Notes: generated by a model not told the origin, from the sequence alone. Positions 40,901 to 55,900 are shown, numbered from the stretch's first letter. The stretch: DNA of 64,000 bases from Owenia fusiformis (GCA_903813345.2 CAIIXF020000011.1:33970166-34034165), one strand, 5' to 3'. Numbers and translations are program-made.

Positions 40901-43900
40901 TCTGTGTCTAAAAGCATATTCTGCGCAATTAAAATAGTGGCTATGATTCTACTGTATGTATCACATATATTTTACTTTAACAGAGATGGCCAAAGAATGT
41001 GAATGGTTTTGAAGAGGTCTATAAAGAAATGTTCAGAGAATTCACCACATTATTTAGGAGAGTGCTTGAAGTAATGGCATTATCAATAAACCAGGTTAGT
41101 TCTAAATTCAATAATATGCAACACATACTGCATATTTGAACACCCATGGCCTGAGAATATAAAGAATATGAATTATTTCAAAGATGAAAATAGTGAAGGA
41201 GATTTGAGTTTATGGCATTATCTTTAAACTAGGTTAGTATGACTGGAGTCTAACATTACTCCTAGGCTCAATCTTTGGAATGTATAGTGACCCACCTTGA
41301 AGAAATTTTATTTACAGTATTGTATATATTGTGAGCTTTTGGTAAAATTACGTGTCATAAGTCCAATAAGACAACATAAATACGAGGGTATATCATACAC
41401 AGATACTGCCTGGCTTCCAAGATGCAAAAATAATTTGTATAGATAGTGTACCTTGAACACCATTTTTTATGAATGCTGGGGACTCAGTATTAAAAGGATA
41501 ATTTCAAAATATATAGGTCTGGGAAAGGTTTAAGGCACATTCCTTCGCTATAGAATGAATTGCGCTACTATTTTCACAATTGTATTGATATTTGGTGTCA
41601 AATACACATATCTTGGTATGTTTGAAGTCCCAAAACGGCTTAGTTTCAGAAATATCCCAAATTTAAATTCAAAAATGACCATTAGCTCCACACCCTCCGC
41701 TCATTTGCTCCGCACCCAATATTTCCCACAGGCTCTGTCTGCATAGGGTGAATATGTTGTTAAATGCTTTTACTATAAAATAAATTGAACATGTGAATTG
41801 TGTGATGTCATAGGGGATGCTTACATGCTTCATTAGATGTGATACCAGACTCTGAGAATCAAAGCTTAATGATCAGAAATGACTGAGTTAGATAATGCAT
41901 AGATGCAGGGATCATCAGAAAAATAATATTCATACTTATAAAACGTTTAGTTTAGTTCGAAAAATCCTTTGCTCATACTAAAGATGATCTAAAACAAATA
42001 TGTTGCAAAGATATCAACAAAATTACACCCTATGCGTGGTCTATTATTTATTTAAGATGAAATAAAGTGGAAAATCGACTTTCCTTGGAATATTTGACAA
42101 AACAGTTGTAGTTACTGACATCACTTCTAATGAAGCATTACAATCATCCATTATGAGATCACACAATTCACATGACCATTATAATAGTTTAAAACAGTCA
42201 AGGATACACATGGTATTTAACAATTTGATGTGTTTCATAGCTTATATGATAACTTATTATGCATTTAAACGTTGTTAGTTGGGACTATTTCTGCATGATT
42301 TTTTATTTGCCCCGGGTGCCTTGATTTCCGGTTACTATGGCAACCATTTCTTGAATAATATTTCTGTTATACCAAATATGTTTTGATAGGTTAAAGCAGC
42401 TTTGTATACTACACATTCTGTGAAAAATTCATCAGAATATATTGAAAAATAAAAAAAATTAGAGAGATATTATGAGAACATTATGATATACCCTCGTAGC
42501 AACATGGGAAAACACAAAAAGGCAGGATAAATCACAAGCAGACCATACATTCAGCATGGAATATGATACAGGATTTGGACAAATGTGGGATTGAATATGG
42601 CATTTTCAAATAGAAATTTTATTTGTTTGTTTGTGGGCTTATCTTCTTTGACTTAAAAATTACCATCACTATTAGTAACGGTACATGTACATGTATATAG
42701 ATGCATGTGATATGTAGAATCACCATTTTCTATACTTAAAAGGAGAGAACTTTCTTCACAAAACTCCATAACACTTATACCAAGAGAACAAGAACCAAGA
42801 TGAGATTACTAAACTATCCAAATATGCCAGAGGATTTTACAAAGACTGAGAGTCAAATACGTCTTGGAGAACATACAGATTGGGGTACTGTCACCCTCAT
42901 TGCACAAGACAGTGTGGGTGGTCTACAGGTTGGTGCACAGTGCAATATTCAATGATTTCTAGCAATCTGATTGGCTCATGTGATTTGATGGTGAACTTTC
43001 TTGCAATCCGATTGCCTCATGTGATATGATGGTGAACTTTCTAGCAATCTGATTGGCTCGTGTGATATAATGTTGAACTTTCTAGCAATCTGATTGGCTC
43101 ATGTGATATGATGGTGAACTTTCTTGCAATCTGAATGGCTCATGTGATATGATGGTGAACTTTCTAGCAATCTGAATGGCTCATGTGATATGATGGTGAA
43201 CTTTCTAGCAATCTGATTGGCTCATGTGATATAATGGTAAACTTTCTAGCAATCTGATTGGCTCATGTGATATGATGGTGAACTTTCTAGCAATCTGATT
43301 GGCTCGTGTGATATAATGGTGAACTTTCTTGCAATCTGAATGGCTCATGTGATATGATGGTGAACTTTCTAGCAATCTGAATGGCTCATGTGATATGATG
43401 GTGAACTTTCTAGCAATCTGATTGGCTCATGTGATATGATGGTAAACTTTCTAGCAATCTGATTGGCTCATGTGATATAATGGTGAACTTTCTAGCAATC
43501 TGATTGGTTCAAGTGATATGATAGTGAACTTTCTAGCAATCTGATTGGCTCATGTGATATGATGGTGAACTTTCTAGCAATCTGATTGGCTCATGTGATA
43601 TGATGGTAAACTTTCTAGCAATCTGATTGGCTCATGTGATATGGTGAATTTTCTAGCAATCTGATTGGCTCATGTGATATGATGGTGAACTTTCTAGCAA
43701 TCTGTTTGGCTCATGTGATATGATGCTGAACACTTCCCTTTGAAAATCTATCTAAAACAATATATACCCATATATGTAATATAATGTATATTACAGAACA
43801 AGACACACAGTGATAAATATCGCACTTTGAAGAGCAAACTGGCCACCATGCAATTTACCCAGCATGGCCAAAACCTAATCAGACCTTGGCACTAGTCTGC

Positions 43901-46900
43901 TCTTGCATCTGTAAACATTTCAAGTTGACAAGGTTAGCGGTTTTCCTGCAATTTTGATGACAAGAATTTATTTGTAGTCTTGAACTTTGGGAAAATTTAG
44001 ATAACATTGTTTGTGACCTAATTTGATGACTTTCGACCTTGAAAATTTCACTTTTTCAGACCTCAGTAGGTGTTTTGTAATTAGCTGACCTAAATTTAAA
44101 TCCAAAATATCAATTTAGAAAATCAAATTTTTGACCTTTTCAAGGCCACTGAAGGTCAACGAAAGGTCAAATCTGAAATCTAAGGTCAGATTTGAACTTC
44201 TGAGAACTTGTAGATGTTTTTAAAAAAAAAATTGGTCAATTTGGAGCAAGTTGAAAAATTCAAAATGGCCGCCAAATTGAAAAATTCAAAATGGCCACCA
44301 TGTAATTCAGCCAGCATACCCAAAACCTAATCAGATCTTGGCAATAGTCTGTTCTTGCATCTGTAAAAATTTCAAGTTGAACAGATAAGTGGTTTTCCTG
44401 GAATTTTGATGATAAGATTTGTTGAAAAATTCAAAATGGCCACCACATAGTTTACCCAGCATGCCCTTAACCTAATCAGATCTTGGCACTAGTCTGCTAT
44501 TGCATGAGTAAAAATTTCAAGTTGAACAGGTTAGCGGTTTTCTTGGAATTTTGATGACAAGAATTGATTTGTAGTCTCAAACTTTGAGAAACTTGGATAA
44601 CATCATTTGTGACCTAGTTTAATGACCTTGACTTTCGACCTTGAAAATTTCACTTTTTCAGACCTCAGTAGGTGTTTTGTAATTAAGCTGACCTAAATTT
44701 AAATCCAAAATATCAATTTAGAAAATCAACTTTTTGACCTTTTCAAGGTCACTGAAGGTGAATGAAAGGTCAAATCTGAAATCTAAGGTCAGATTTGAAC
44801 TTCTGAGAACTTGTAGATGTTTTAAAAAAAAACATTTGGTCAATTTGGAGCAAGTTGAAAAATTCAAAATGGCCGCCAAATTCAAAAATTCAAAATGGCC
44901 ACCATGTAATTCAGGCAGCATAACCAAAACCTAATCAGATCTTGGCAATAGTCTGCTCTTGCATCTGTAAAAATTTCAAGTTGAACGGATAAGTGGTTTT
45001 CCTGGAATTTTGATGACAAGATTTGTTGAAAAATTCAAAATGGCCGCCACATAGTTTACCCAGCATGCCCTTAACCTAATCAGATCTTGGTACTAGTCTG
45101 CTCTTGCATCTGTAAAAATTTCAAGTTGAACAGGTAAGCAGTTATCCTGGAAATTTGATGACAAGATTTGGTTTATGTCCCGCCCGCCCGCACGCCCAAA
45201 CGCCCACCCAACAGCACAAGACGACGACAATATAGCACTTTTTCAAAGTGCGATAAAAAACTGTGACTGTAAATCATTAAATAACTTATTGTATCTTTCA
45301 ATGTAAACCATCATACAAAAGTATCATTATTTGATAGCACATACTGACATATGCTTCTTGTTTAGGGAAAGACACGCTCGGGAGAATGGATTGATGTAAC
45401 GCCAAAAGATGGCTGCCTTTTAGTTGTGATTGGGCAACTTGTGCAGAGATGGACTTCAGATAAACTGCAGGCTAATGTAAGATTCTGTTTTGATTTACCA
45501 AAAGCCAAGATCTGAATTAGAAATAAGCATTCTATCTATATAACATTCTTGAACAAGGCATAACATGACAAAAAGTCACTTCCTGCAAATGGATAAAACC
45601 TTGGAAATAAATATACTAAACCAGGGCGGTTGTGTCTTATCCCAAACTATGTAACAACACTAGCAACATCAAGATTGAAGCTCTTTGCTTCTGTTTGCTT
45701 TTCAAAAACATTTAACAAACTGATTTAGGCAGAATTCAAGACTCTTTGTAGATAGGCAATATGAAGAGATTTTGCTGTTTTGAACGCTGTGGTATGATAT
45801 ACTTTGCCCATAAAAATCCACATTTTATTTTAGCCACACAGAGTCATGAAGCTGCCATCTGAAGCAGAGGATATGAAAGCTGGAAAAAACTCACGATTCA
45901 GCATGACCTACTTTGGACAACCTGATTGTGAGGCAATGATTGGAAGTGTTGGTGACTCAAAATATGAACCCATTAATGCAAATGACCACATTGAGCAACG
46001 CCTTGCTGAATCATATGGATATTAACAATATAGAGTTCTACAGCTACATCAAGACACTGATAAATATCACACTCGGAACTAAAATTGCCATCTTGTAAAT
46101 GACCTGGCATGTCAAAAACCTAATCAAATCTTGGCACTAGTCAGCTCTTGCATTTGCAAATATTTTAAGTATAATGTTTTTGCTTTCTTGATGCCACAAT
46201 TTCTGTGATTCCTGACTAACAATGTAGCACTTTTCAATAGTTTTGGAATTATAAGGCGTATGTACATGTCCAGATATCTCTTTAATGATTACAATAAATG
46301 TTAACTACTGTAATATTAACATTATTAATTCAACAGTTCCAGGTATATAACTGTTATTCTCTGATCGAAATTGGATTAATCTCATTCCAAACAAGGCAGA
46401 CATGACACTACCTGGTTGCTGTTACAGAAGCAGTTACACAAAATGCCAATGACAAAAAATTGTACCTATAATAGTTTTTTCATCACTCTGGGCCTGAAAG
46501 TCTACAAGTTGCTGCCTCATTGAGATGACCTCCTTGTCTCGGGAGACTTGGTGAGATTCATAAGCTTTGGCCTGCATGCTGGCAACCTCTGCTACCTCCT
46601 ACAAATAAAAAAAACAAGGCATTGACTTGCAAAATGTCACCAACTAACATGTTTTACAGATGCCAAATACCGACCACCAAACATCATCCACAAAACTACC
46701 CAATATGCCAAAATCATGATTCTTCATTTTATACAAAAACATCTTTGAAATCAATCCATGTAATTTCTGCCTGGAAATGCATAGAAAAATTGGGATACCA
46801 AGTCACCCATCAGACTCTCAATCAATTGGCCTCTCAATTGAGGTTAGAATTTACCTTTAATTTTGAGACTTCTTCCCTTAGTGATGCTTCTACTTTCTCA

Positions 46901-49900
46901 AGTTCAGCTATTTTCAGTCTATCAGCATCACTGATGGTTTTTGTGACACAATCTGTAACATAATGGTAAGATAATATTGAAAATGTCATACTGTCACAAT
47001 CTATATACCACAATTCTGTAACACTATGGTGACACAACCTGTAAAATAATGGTGACACAATATTACGAGGCATTAACATGCAAAATGTCACCACCTGTCA
47101 TTTGTCACAAATGTTGAATGCTGAACTCCAAACACCATCTGCTGCCACAAAAAAGCTGGAGATCATAACAATATGTCACCAATTGTGGTGGTGACATAAA
47201 AACTTTAACATCATAGTGACACAATTTGTTAAGCCACAATCCAGAAAGGTAATATTGAAAAGATTAAAATGAAGTTCTATATAGTATAGCATCTACTTAC
47301 TTGATATTTCATCTCTCAGTTCTCTCTCTACCTTCTGGGCCTCTAGATTCAGTTTAGCAAGCTGAAATGCAAGTTTTGAACATAAACATTCAAGGAACCA
47401 GCCCTTCATTGGTCACCATGCATACTTCTTTCATAAAACCAATTAACAGACTAAATTTGAACAGAAATAATCTACATTTCCATCATACATATAAAAAAAA
47501 TTAGTCAAACATTCCAAATAAAAAGCATTTTGAAACTATATAGGTCATGTTTTTCAATGGGCATTCAACATATGATTAGTCATCTTGGGAATTTACCTCA
47601 GCAAATCGTTGTTCAATCTCCAAGTTTCTATCCTCTACCTCTCGTAGAACTAATTTCTGTTGCTCATACATTCTGTGTGCGTGCTCTGCCCTCTGACGCT
47701 CATTTAACTCTTTCATCTCCAGAGTTGTCAGTTTTTTAGAAATTGAAATTAACCCTGCATCTGTTAGATTTTTATCACTAGAAATACCTGAAATTTCAAA
47801 GATATTTCTCATGAATTTTATTTGACATGTAACATTGTTTATTATGCACCTCATTAAAATACTCAAATCTGATTGGTTCTTAGCTGCTTGTAATTTGGCA
47901 ATACTCTGCTCTTTTCTGAAAACTGCCGGATATTTTTTAATATCTGACCCTTTCGAGAAAAAGGGTCGGATATTTTTTTCAATGTTTTTGCAACATTCCC
48001 ACTTCAGAGTTTTATTTCTTAATAACTAGAGTACTACTTAAAACTTACATCTGAAACTGGCGGGAAATAGAAGAAAAAAATGCACTTAATCAATCACAAT
48101 TACCCTTATCATTCAAAAGTTACATATAATTCTGCAAGAACGTCTCGAATAAATAAAAATTAAATTCCCGGGGCAAATATTTTCGTCCATTGTAGCGAAT
48201 AAACTGGCCGGAAGTCGTCTGAGTTTTGAAAGAAAAAATAAATAAATGTCAAAATAATGTCAACTAAACAACAGTTTAAGCCTGTACTCCAGTAAGTACT
48301 CCACTTAACTTTGATTGGGAGGTGCATAATAAAACAAATACTGGATGATCAGGAGCTGGATATGGCCAGAATACCTATTCGAGAAAAAATATTGGGCGAG
48401 GCGGCCTGATCATCCAGTATTTGTTTAATATCAAGAACAGCACACTTTAGAAATACATTGCTAAAATAGCTTTTTAACAACTCTATGTCTCAGCAAAGAT
48501 GCTCTAAGATCCAAGTGTATAGTAAGACAACTCTTAGTGGTGTAACTCTAAATTAGTGACACAATGAAAGCCATATTAGTGACTAGTAGGATAAATGTTT
48601 AAACATTAGTTGCTCATAACAATATGTACTTGTATCAACCACAGATACTAGAATTCTGTGATTCCGCGTCGCCGCAGAATTTGGGTTTTCAAAATTTTTG
48701 CAGAATTTGATATTTTCGCATGGAATTTCGCGGAAAACATGATTTTTCCAGTCGAACACCTCATCTCATATTTGTCACTCACCTTGACACCTTAGTCAGT
48801 CATTTGTCACTAGAAACTGGTGTTATGAGGCTTCCAAAGGGAAAATGTGAAATATGTTTAAAATTCTCAAACTTCCAGCTTTTGCACTTGAGGATTACGC
48901 CTAATATGTCATGAAATTTGAATTCCCTGTAATTTCGTGATGGTTCAGATGAAGCCTTTGCTTGCAGAATTTATCACGGAATTCAGGATCTCATGCGGAA
49001 TTTCTGCGCAGAATTTGCATTTTTCTCGTGCAGAAAACTAGTATGTGTGATTAACCCTATCTAAATGACTCACCCTGTTTCCTGAGGTCATCAAGAGCAG
49101 CCTCAAATAGATGTGATCTTTCTTTTTCTGATTCTAATTCCTTAGTTAGACTCTCAGCCTCTGCTCTTAACCTTTTTACTTCACTCTATAATATTGATAG
49201 ATGTTCAATGTACATTGTATGGTTAATCATAGTGTGGATATAAAAACTGATATACATGCAATTTAGGCATAACACATGATGCATACACAGTTTGTCTTGT
49301 ATACCAGTATATTGGGATCATTTGACAAATAAAATAACTTTTTTGCTAAGTTAAGTTAGTGTCCCGTTAGTGCACTGGTCTGACCCCAATTCTGCACATT
49401 TTCATTTAGATGCAAATGGATTTGAACTGAAAGCAACATGATTTTTAAATTGATAACTTGGTTAAATGCTCTGTTGCTTCAATACAATGTTAAGGATATC
49501 ACTGACAATACACATACCTCATAACCAGAATTAGCTTCTGATCTCTCCACAAGGACATTGCCACGCTCCAGTAAATCTCTATATTTCTCTGTCAACTCAT
49601 TAAACTGTTTATTGGCTGCTTCAAGGTCAACAGCTGGCACAGAATCATCAAGTCGTTTTTGTAAGGCAGCCATCTTGAATGCTGCCATGTCTTTAAAGCG
49701 TTGTAAGTATCCGAGACGCTCAGTGACAGCAGCTTCCATTTGAACAGCCTCATTCTTAAGACGGGTGATTTCCTGAGGTAAAAATAGTTTTAAATATGGT
49801 AAGTACTTGTATTTTCATATTTTACACTGTTTTGCAATTTGATTTCTACAAAAGATTAAGTTACAAGACCTTAAAAAACTTAAAATGCTTGTCACTGATT

Positions 49901-52900
49901 TGATTACTGGATTCTCTGAAGCAAAATCTTGAAAAATCAGATTCTTAAGTGTGCAGTTTTCCAAATTCTCTTAACCTCAAAATCTAGAAGTTTCAGAAGT
50001 ACAATTTTCCAAATTCTCTTAACCTCACCTTTCTACTGTGCCCCTCGACCTCCTGTAGGCTATTATATCTTCGTGTTAGTGCCTTTTCATTCACTCTCAA
50101 CACAGTGATTTTACGTGTCATATCTGCCAATCTGCGTCGTACTTCCACATCATCCTGGGCGAGTGTGTCAGTTAGACGGTCCAACTCCTGGCCTCGTATC
50201 TTGTTTTCTTCCATGCTGCCATCTGTTTGCTTAAGTTGATCTTCTAGTTTTTGTTTCTCTGTCTCGAGGCTCTAAATTACACATTGGGAAAAATATTTGA
50301 GTAAAATGCATGGCAAATTAATAGGAAGATACTTCATGAAATTACTATTTTGTTCCTTATTATGGTTAAATTGTTTACAATTTCAGCAATATATTTCTTA
50401 AAATTTATACAGCACACTGCAGATGTAAGTAATCCTATCAGAAAACCCCAAATCCCCTCATTCATTTGCAAATCTAGTTGGTCTCGTTTTACTAGTAATA
50501 GAGTTCAATACCAGTACTTTATACCTTTTTTTCTCTGATATAGTCTGCATAAATGAGTCCCTGTTGATGACGCATGACTGCAAACTTTCTCCTGTAGTCC
50601 TCTAAAGCCAGCTCCATCTTTTTTATTGTTTCCTCTTTTAAGTGCACCTCCTTAAAAAATAAAAAACAAATGCAAAATTATTAGAGAGGATATAATCATG
50701 TTGACAGCATATTGAATGTTCACTGCAATAATATGTTGGTATCAAAATCAGGCATATTCTAGCCATTCAAAAAACTCTGGTAGTTAGTATGATTAATGAA
50801 AAGAAAAACCCACATTCTCAAGTATAACTCTGTTCAGTTAACATTTCCTTTAAAAACCAATGTACAATTCACAATAGGCATATAGGCCTGATATTTCTGT
50901 CTCTATCTTGCATAACCCGGACTAACCCTACTATCACACCAAACTAGTTCTCACTACGTTCTCGAAAACGGGCTTCAACTGTGTACGAACGGACTGGACG
51001 TACTAAGAACCGTTTGGGATCTATTTACAAACTTCATCGAACGTACTCGAACGGGTAGGTCCTCTAGAACTTAGACAATGCTCAAAATGTACTCGGGGTC
51101 GTCACGTTCTACAATTAGAACGAGTGACAACGTACTAACGACGAGCTGGACGTACTACGAACGGAACCGTCGTACTTCAATCTTACTAGGGACGTTTTAA
51201 CAACGAGTTGAACTGTCTGAGGACGTGTTGAGAACGAGGTAGAACTAATTGCAAACGGGTTTAAACTGATTAAGAACGTATTTAACACTGCTTAAGAACG
51301 AGTTAGCAAAAATATAGCTATCACACCAAACAAGTTGCCACTACGTTCTTCAAAACTGGTTTGAAACTGTGTGCGAATGGAATGAACGTAGCTGCAACTT
51401 TCTAAGGTCTATTTACGAACTTTATGAACGTTCTCAGACGGGAATGTGATTTTAGAATTTTGAATCGATTCAAAGTTCGATGGCGACCATGCCGTTCTGT
51501 AATCAGGTCATGTTGACCTTCTAGACTAAGGGACGCGTTCTACGACGTTGCACACCGACGTGGTGCGACCTGAACGAACTGCGAACGAGATGGACGTATT
51601 GAAGACTGTTTAAGGACGAAGAAGCTTATCATTTCAGACATATTTCCCGACCACAGCCAGATTGAGCCCGTTTTACGACGTTTTCGTAGGACTGGCAAGA
51701 ACGGGTAAGAACTAGTTTGGTGTGATAGGGGGGTAACAATACCTGATATCTATAACTGAAGATACTAGAAGTAAAGTACCTGTAGAACTTGAACTAAGTG
51801 TTCATTAAGACTGGAGATTGTCTCTGCACTAGTGACTGCTATACCTTCAGGTAAACTCATCGGCTGAAACATGACAGCCCCCGCACCATCTTCACGTAAA
51901 GCTTTCATCTCACTTTCTAGTCTTTCAGCCTACAATCAGAAGTTGGCATATTCATCAATGTAAATTCTATTAACTATGTAATCTATCTTGACCAACTTAT
52001 TCTGACCCACTCTGTAGCTTCCATTGGTATATTATGTGCTCACATTTCCCTTGTATTTGGACAATATCAAATGTACCTTTTCAGTTTTCTTCTCCAGATC
52101 ATTCCTGGCTTTATTAGCCTCATATCTACTCTCTCTCAATTCTTTTCTTAGTTCATCTACTCTTCCCTGGAGGTTGTCAACCTGGGCTTTCATGTAGAGG
52201 GTCGTGTCATAGTTACCTAAAGATAATATAATATAAAAATATGACAAGGCTTTACATGTAAAATGTCACCATATTGCCATTTGTTAAAGTTGCAGAACTC
52301 TGAACGTCGATTGATTGAATTTGAATGGTATCAAGTTTGTTGTCATGCTTGTATCCATTTGTGTAACACAATGTATTACCTTGCATATTTTTAGCATCAA
52401 TGGCTGCTAACATCCTATCCAAGGTTGGACATGATATCTCTGTACCAACTCCTATAACCCAAAAATTAAAATTATTCTTAATAATAAACTGCAAATATTT
52501 TTCACTTTACCAGATATGAAAAGAATAAAATAAAAGGGGATTAAGTCATATTGAATGGAATTTTTCTGGATGATAGAAATAAATGGTTAAGGAAAGGGAT
52601 ACTGTCATTTAATGCAAAACATATGAGACATAGAATATGACATATGAATGTCTTATTCATTTCACTTACCCATATCTGCAGATTTCAAATGGTCATTAAT
52701 CTCCCTCATTCCCTGCTGAAGCTGTTTATTCTCTGTCTCTAGTTCTTTGATCTTAGTCTGCATTTCAACATTTTCTTGACGTAATTTATCAGCATTTTTC
52801 ACGTTTCTGCCCAGTTCACGTTCCATCTGCTCATTCTAGGAAGACACATACATGATTATTAATGATATTTCTTTAAAGGTATCATTATATATCTCTTCTT

Positions 52901-55900
52901 TCATACTTTGAATATTTAAATCCTATCCTAAAAAGATTTTCACCCTTTTTAGTTAAATAAAGAAACAGCTTTTTACCAACCTACTGTTAAATGAAAGCAA
53001 TTATGTGTATGGAAGTTAATGTAATGGCTTATTTACAATAAAAAAATGAGTTGAGTTTTGGAGTTGAACCTACTCGCATTCGCAGTTCTTCGCTTTCAGC
53101 TCCCTTCAGAATATTCACTGCACTGCCACTTTGCTGCCCTTTGCTAGGCTTCCGCGACAAAGACTCCGTGAAGTTCTCAATAGCGATAATGTCATCAGCG
53201 TCAAGACCTAAAGCTGCTGCACGCTGGCCTTGCTGCTGCGCCAGTTTTCTGATCCTGTTTTTCAATTCTATTCTTTCTTCTTCCAGGCGCTCAACCTAAT
53301 TTGGCACAAATCAAAAAGAATTATTATGCAATATGATCCATTGGGAACAGGTTCAACTATGTTGTCCCTTTGTGATGATTCTTGGACCTATTTGAGTACA
53401 ATGCCAGTATTTAACCTTCTGATTTACATAACTTACTATATGCGCCCAGTGCCTACCAAGACCTTGACACTGGACAAATGCCTAGTTAGAAAATGTAGTG
53501 TTTCAAAGTACTTGGACAAACCTATGCTTCTACAAGATTAAGAACAGGTAAATATAACCTGAAATGTTCTTGTCTTAAAAATGCTTATCTGCCAATCTAA
53601 TTATGCATCCAATATTTTAAGATTATTTACCTCTTTCTGAAGTACGCCATTGAGTGCCCTGTCTTTCTGTTGCTGAATGGCCTTGACCTTTCTGAACTCA
53701 GTCAGGTCAACTGGTTCCTTGGGGTCAAGGCCTAGCTTAGCCCTGTAACTTTCATTCTCTTCTTCCAAATCATTGATCTTAAGTTCACCTACAAACATGT
53801 TCAATAAATAGTACTACATACATTCGTGATCAATAGAGAAAGCCACAAAAGGTTCAACGAAAAACTTAAACAAAATGAAGGCATGTGCTTAACAAAGATT
53901 GAAGAAATAGACGAATCATTGATTTAAGTGGGAAATACAATCTCAGAACTAAACTCAAGAGTCTCCATAGCTCTACCCATCCATCTCCCCACCTAAAACC
54001 CTTCCTGGGAGTTTTTGCATTAACTATTGAAATAATAAAAAGTTGTGAACTGAAAGACTTACATTTATTTGAATGCTGAGTTAACTCTACAATTTGTCTA
54101 TCTCTTATCTGCACTTGGAGCTTTCCATCTTTAATCTCTGCTACTGCATCTGACAGTCCATATTCACCCTAAAATATTCACTTATGTAATAAAGGCACAT
54201 ACATATTTTACACATTATGGTTTTTAAGTAGTGTCTGTCTGGCCAACTCCCTCAAGATACTATTTTCTTGCCCATTTTAGATTTACAACTTCTTTTTACT
54301 TTTACCTGTATTTTAGGGTAAATAATAAAAATGCCGATATTTTCTCAAAAAATTATTTTTCATAATGGCATAATTTTGTTTATTTTCTTTCATTTATTAA
54401 AGTTTCTGTCAGTTTAGATAAAATATGTAAAAAAAAGTATGAAAGGAATTTATTTTTGTATGGTACTCAGTTATGAATTGGTATCTTATCAAATAGAAGG
54501 GGTACCTCTTCATATTGTCTCATTCTTTCTAGAGCCTCGCTAAGTGCTTTATCTTTATCTTTAGCATCTTGTTCTGCTTGAATCATCCTCTCTTCAGCAT
54601 CTTTAAGCTGCTCTTCATTCATTTTCAGGGTACTGTTTAACTGGACAATTCTCTGAGTTTGCCTCTCAGATGGACCCCCTCCCCCTGAAAGAAAGTTTTT
54701 TGTGTCATTTTATTTATGAGAAAACCTCATATGGGTGCATTGCCACTTACGTCAATAAAAGGGAAATCACATATATGCTTAATGTACAGCTGCCAGCAGG
54801 AATGAATAAGTAACTTGCACAATCAGAGAGCATTTACTGTCTCACCTTTATTAAGTTCCTGTTTGAGATCTTCAATTATTGCAGTATTTGTCTCAAAGTC
54901 AGCAGCAGCCTGATCAACTTGTAGCTTCATTATCTCGATCTGCTTGTCTCTCTCTTCAACAGCCTTTAAACATTAATATCATTAATAGTATAAACTTTAT
55001 TCAAGTTAATACATTTCAGCCATAATCGCCAATTTGGAATTATAGGTTGGCCATTACATTAAGAGTAAATGATTACATATTAACTAAGAACTACAATGGA
55101 TTTAGTAACTTTTTCTCATTTCATACATCTCATCAGTTTCTTTCACATTTTGAAACAAAATTTCACGCATTCACATATTCAGTCAGAAAACACCCTTTGG
55201 TTTTTCCTGACTTTTCTCTAACAGTGTAACACTGGTTTTTCAAGTCCTACATTGTAGATTTTATTTTCAAGATTTTGCTGGCATAATTTTTTTTTATTTA
55301 TTTAGTAACAAAATGTCGGAACATCAAAGGTACGATTTTTCTTTTTTCAGTATTTCACACGTAGTAGGCAGAATTCCCACAACTTTTTTAACACAAACGT
55401 GTATCAGTATCATATGTTTTTCGAAAAAAAGTTAAGATCTGCACTTTTAACCCAAACCGTTTATGTAACTTAAGTGAGGAATTAAATCGACGATTCTGTT
55501 GTCTTCTGAGCTATTTGATCGCAAACATGTACATTTTCTAAAACATATGATACTGATATGTATACATTTGTGAGAAAAAATGTAGTTGGGATTCTGCCTA
55601 CAACGCGTGAAATAAGGAAAAAAGAAAAATCGTACCCTCGACGTTCCGACATTTTGTTACCAAAACGGTCAGCGTAATCACTAGTGAATGCACTGCTTTT
55701 ACCCAACATGATGCCATTCTAAAGTTAGGAAGACTTGAAATAATAATACAATTTATGATACAGAAATGATACATTCAAGGGTAAACTATTTATTGTAATA
55801 TATCATTCTCATCAAAATAAACCATTTATCCAAATGAACGTCATACCAAGACAATATCTTTCTTAAAATTACAATATAAAATACATTCATATTATAATGT

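Noticed and set aside
53051-53299. Plus-strand frame opposite CEP290 exon 10
   Set aside because: Antisense shadow of a conserved coding exon.
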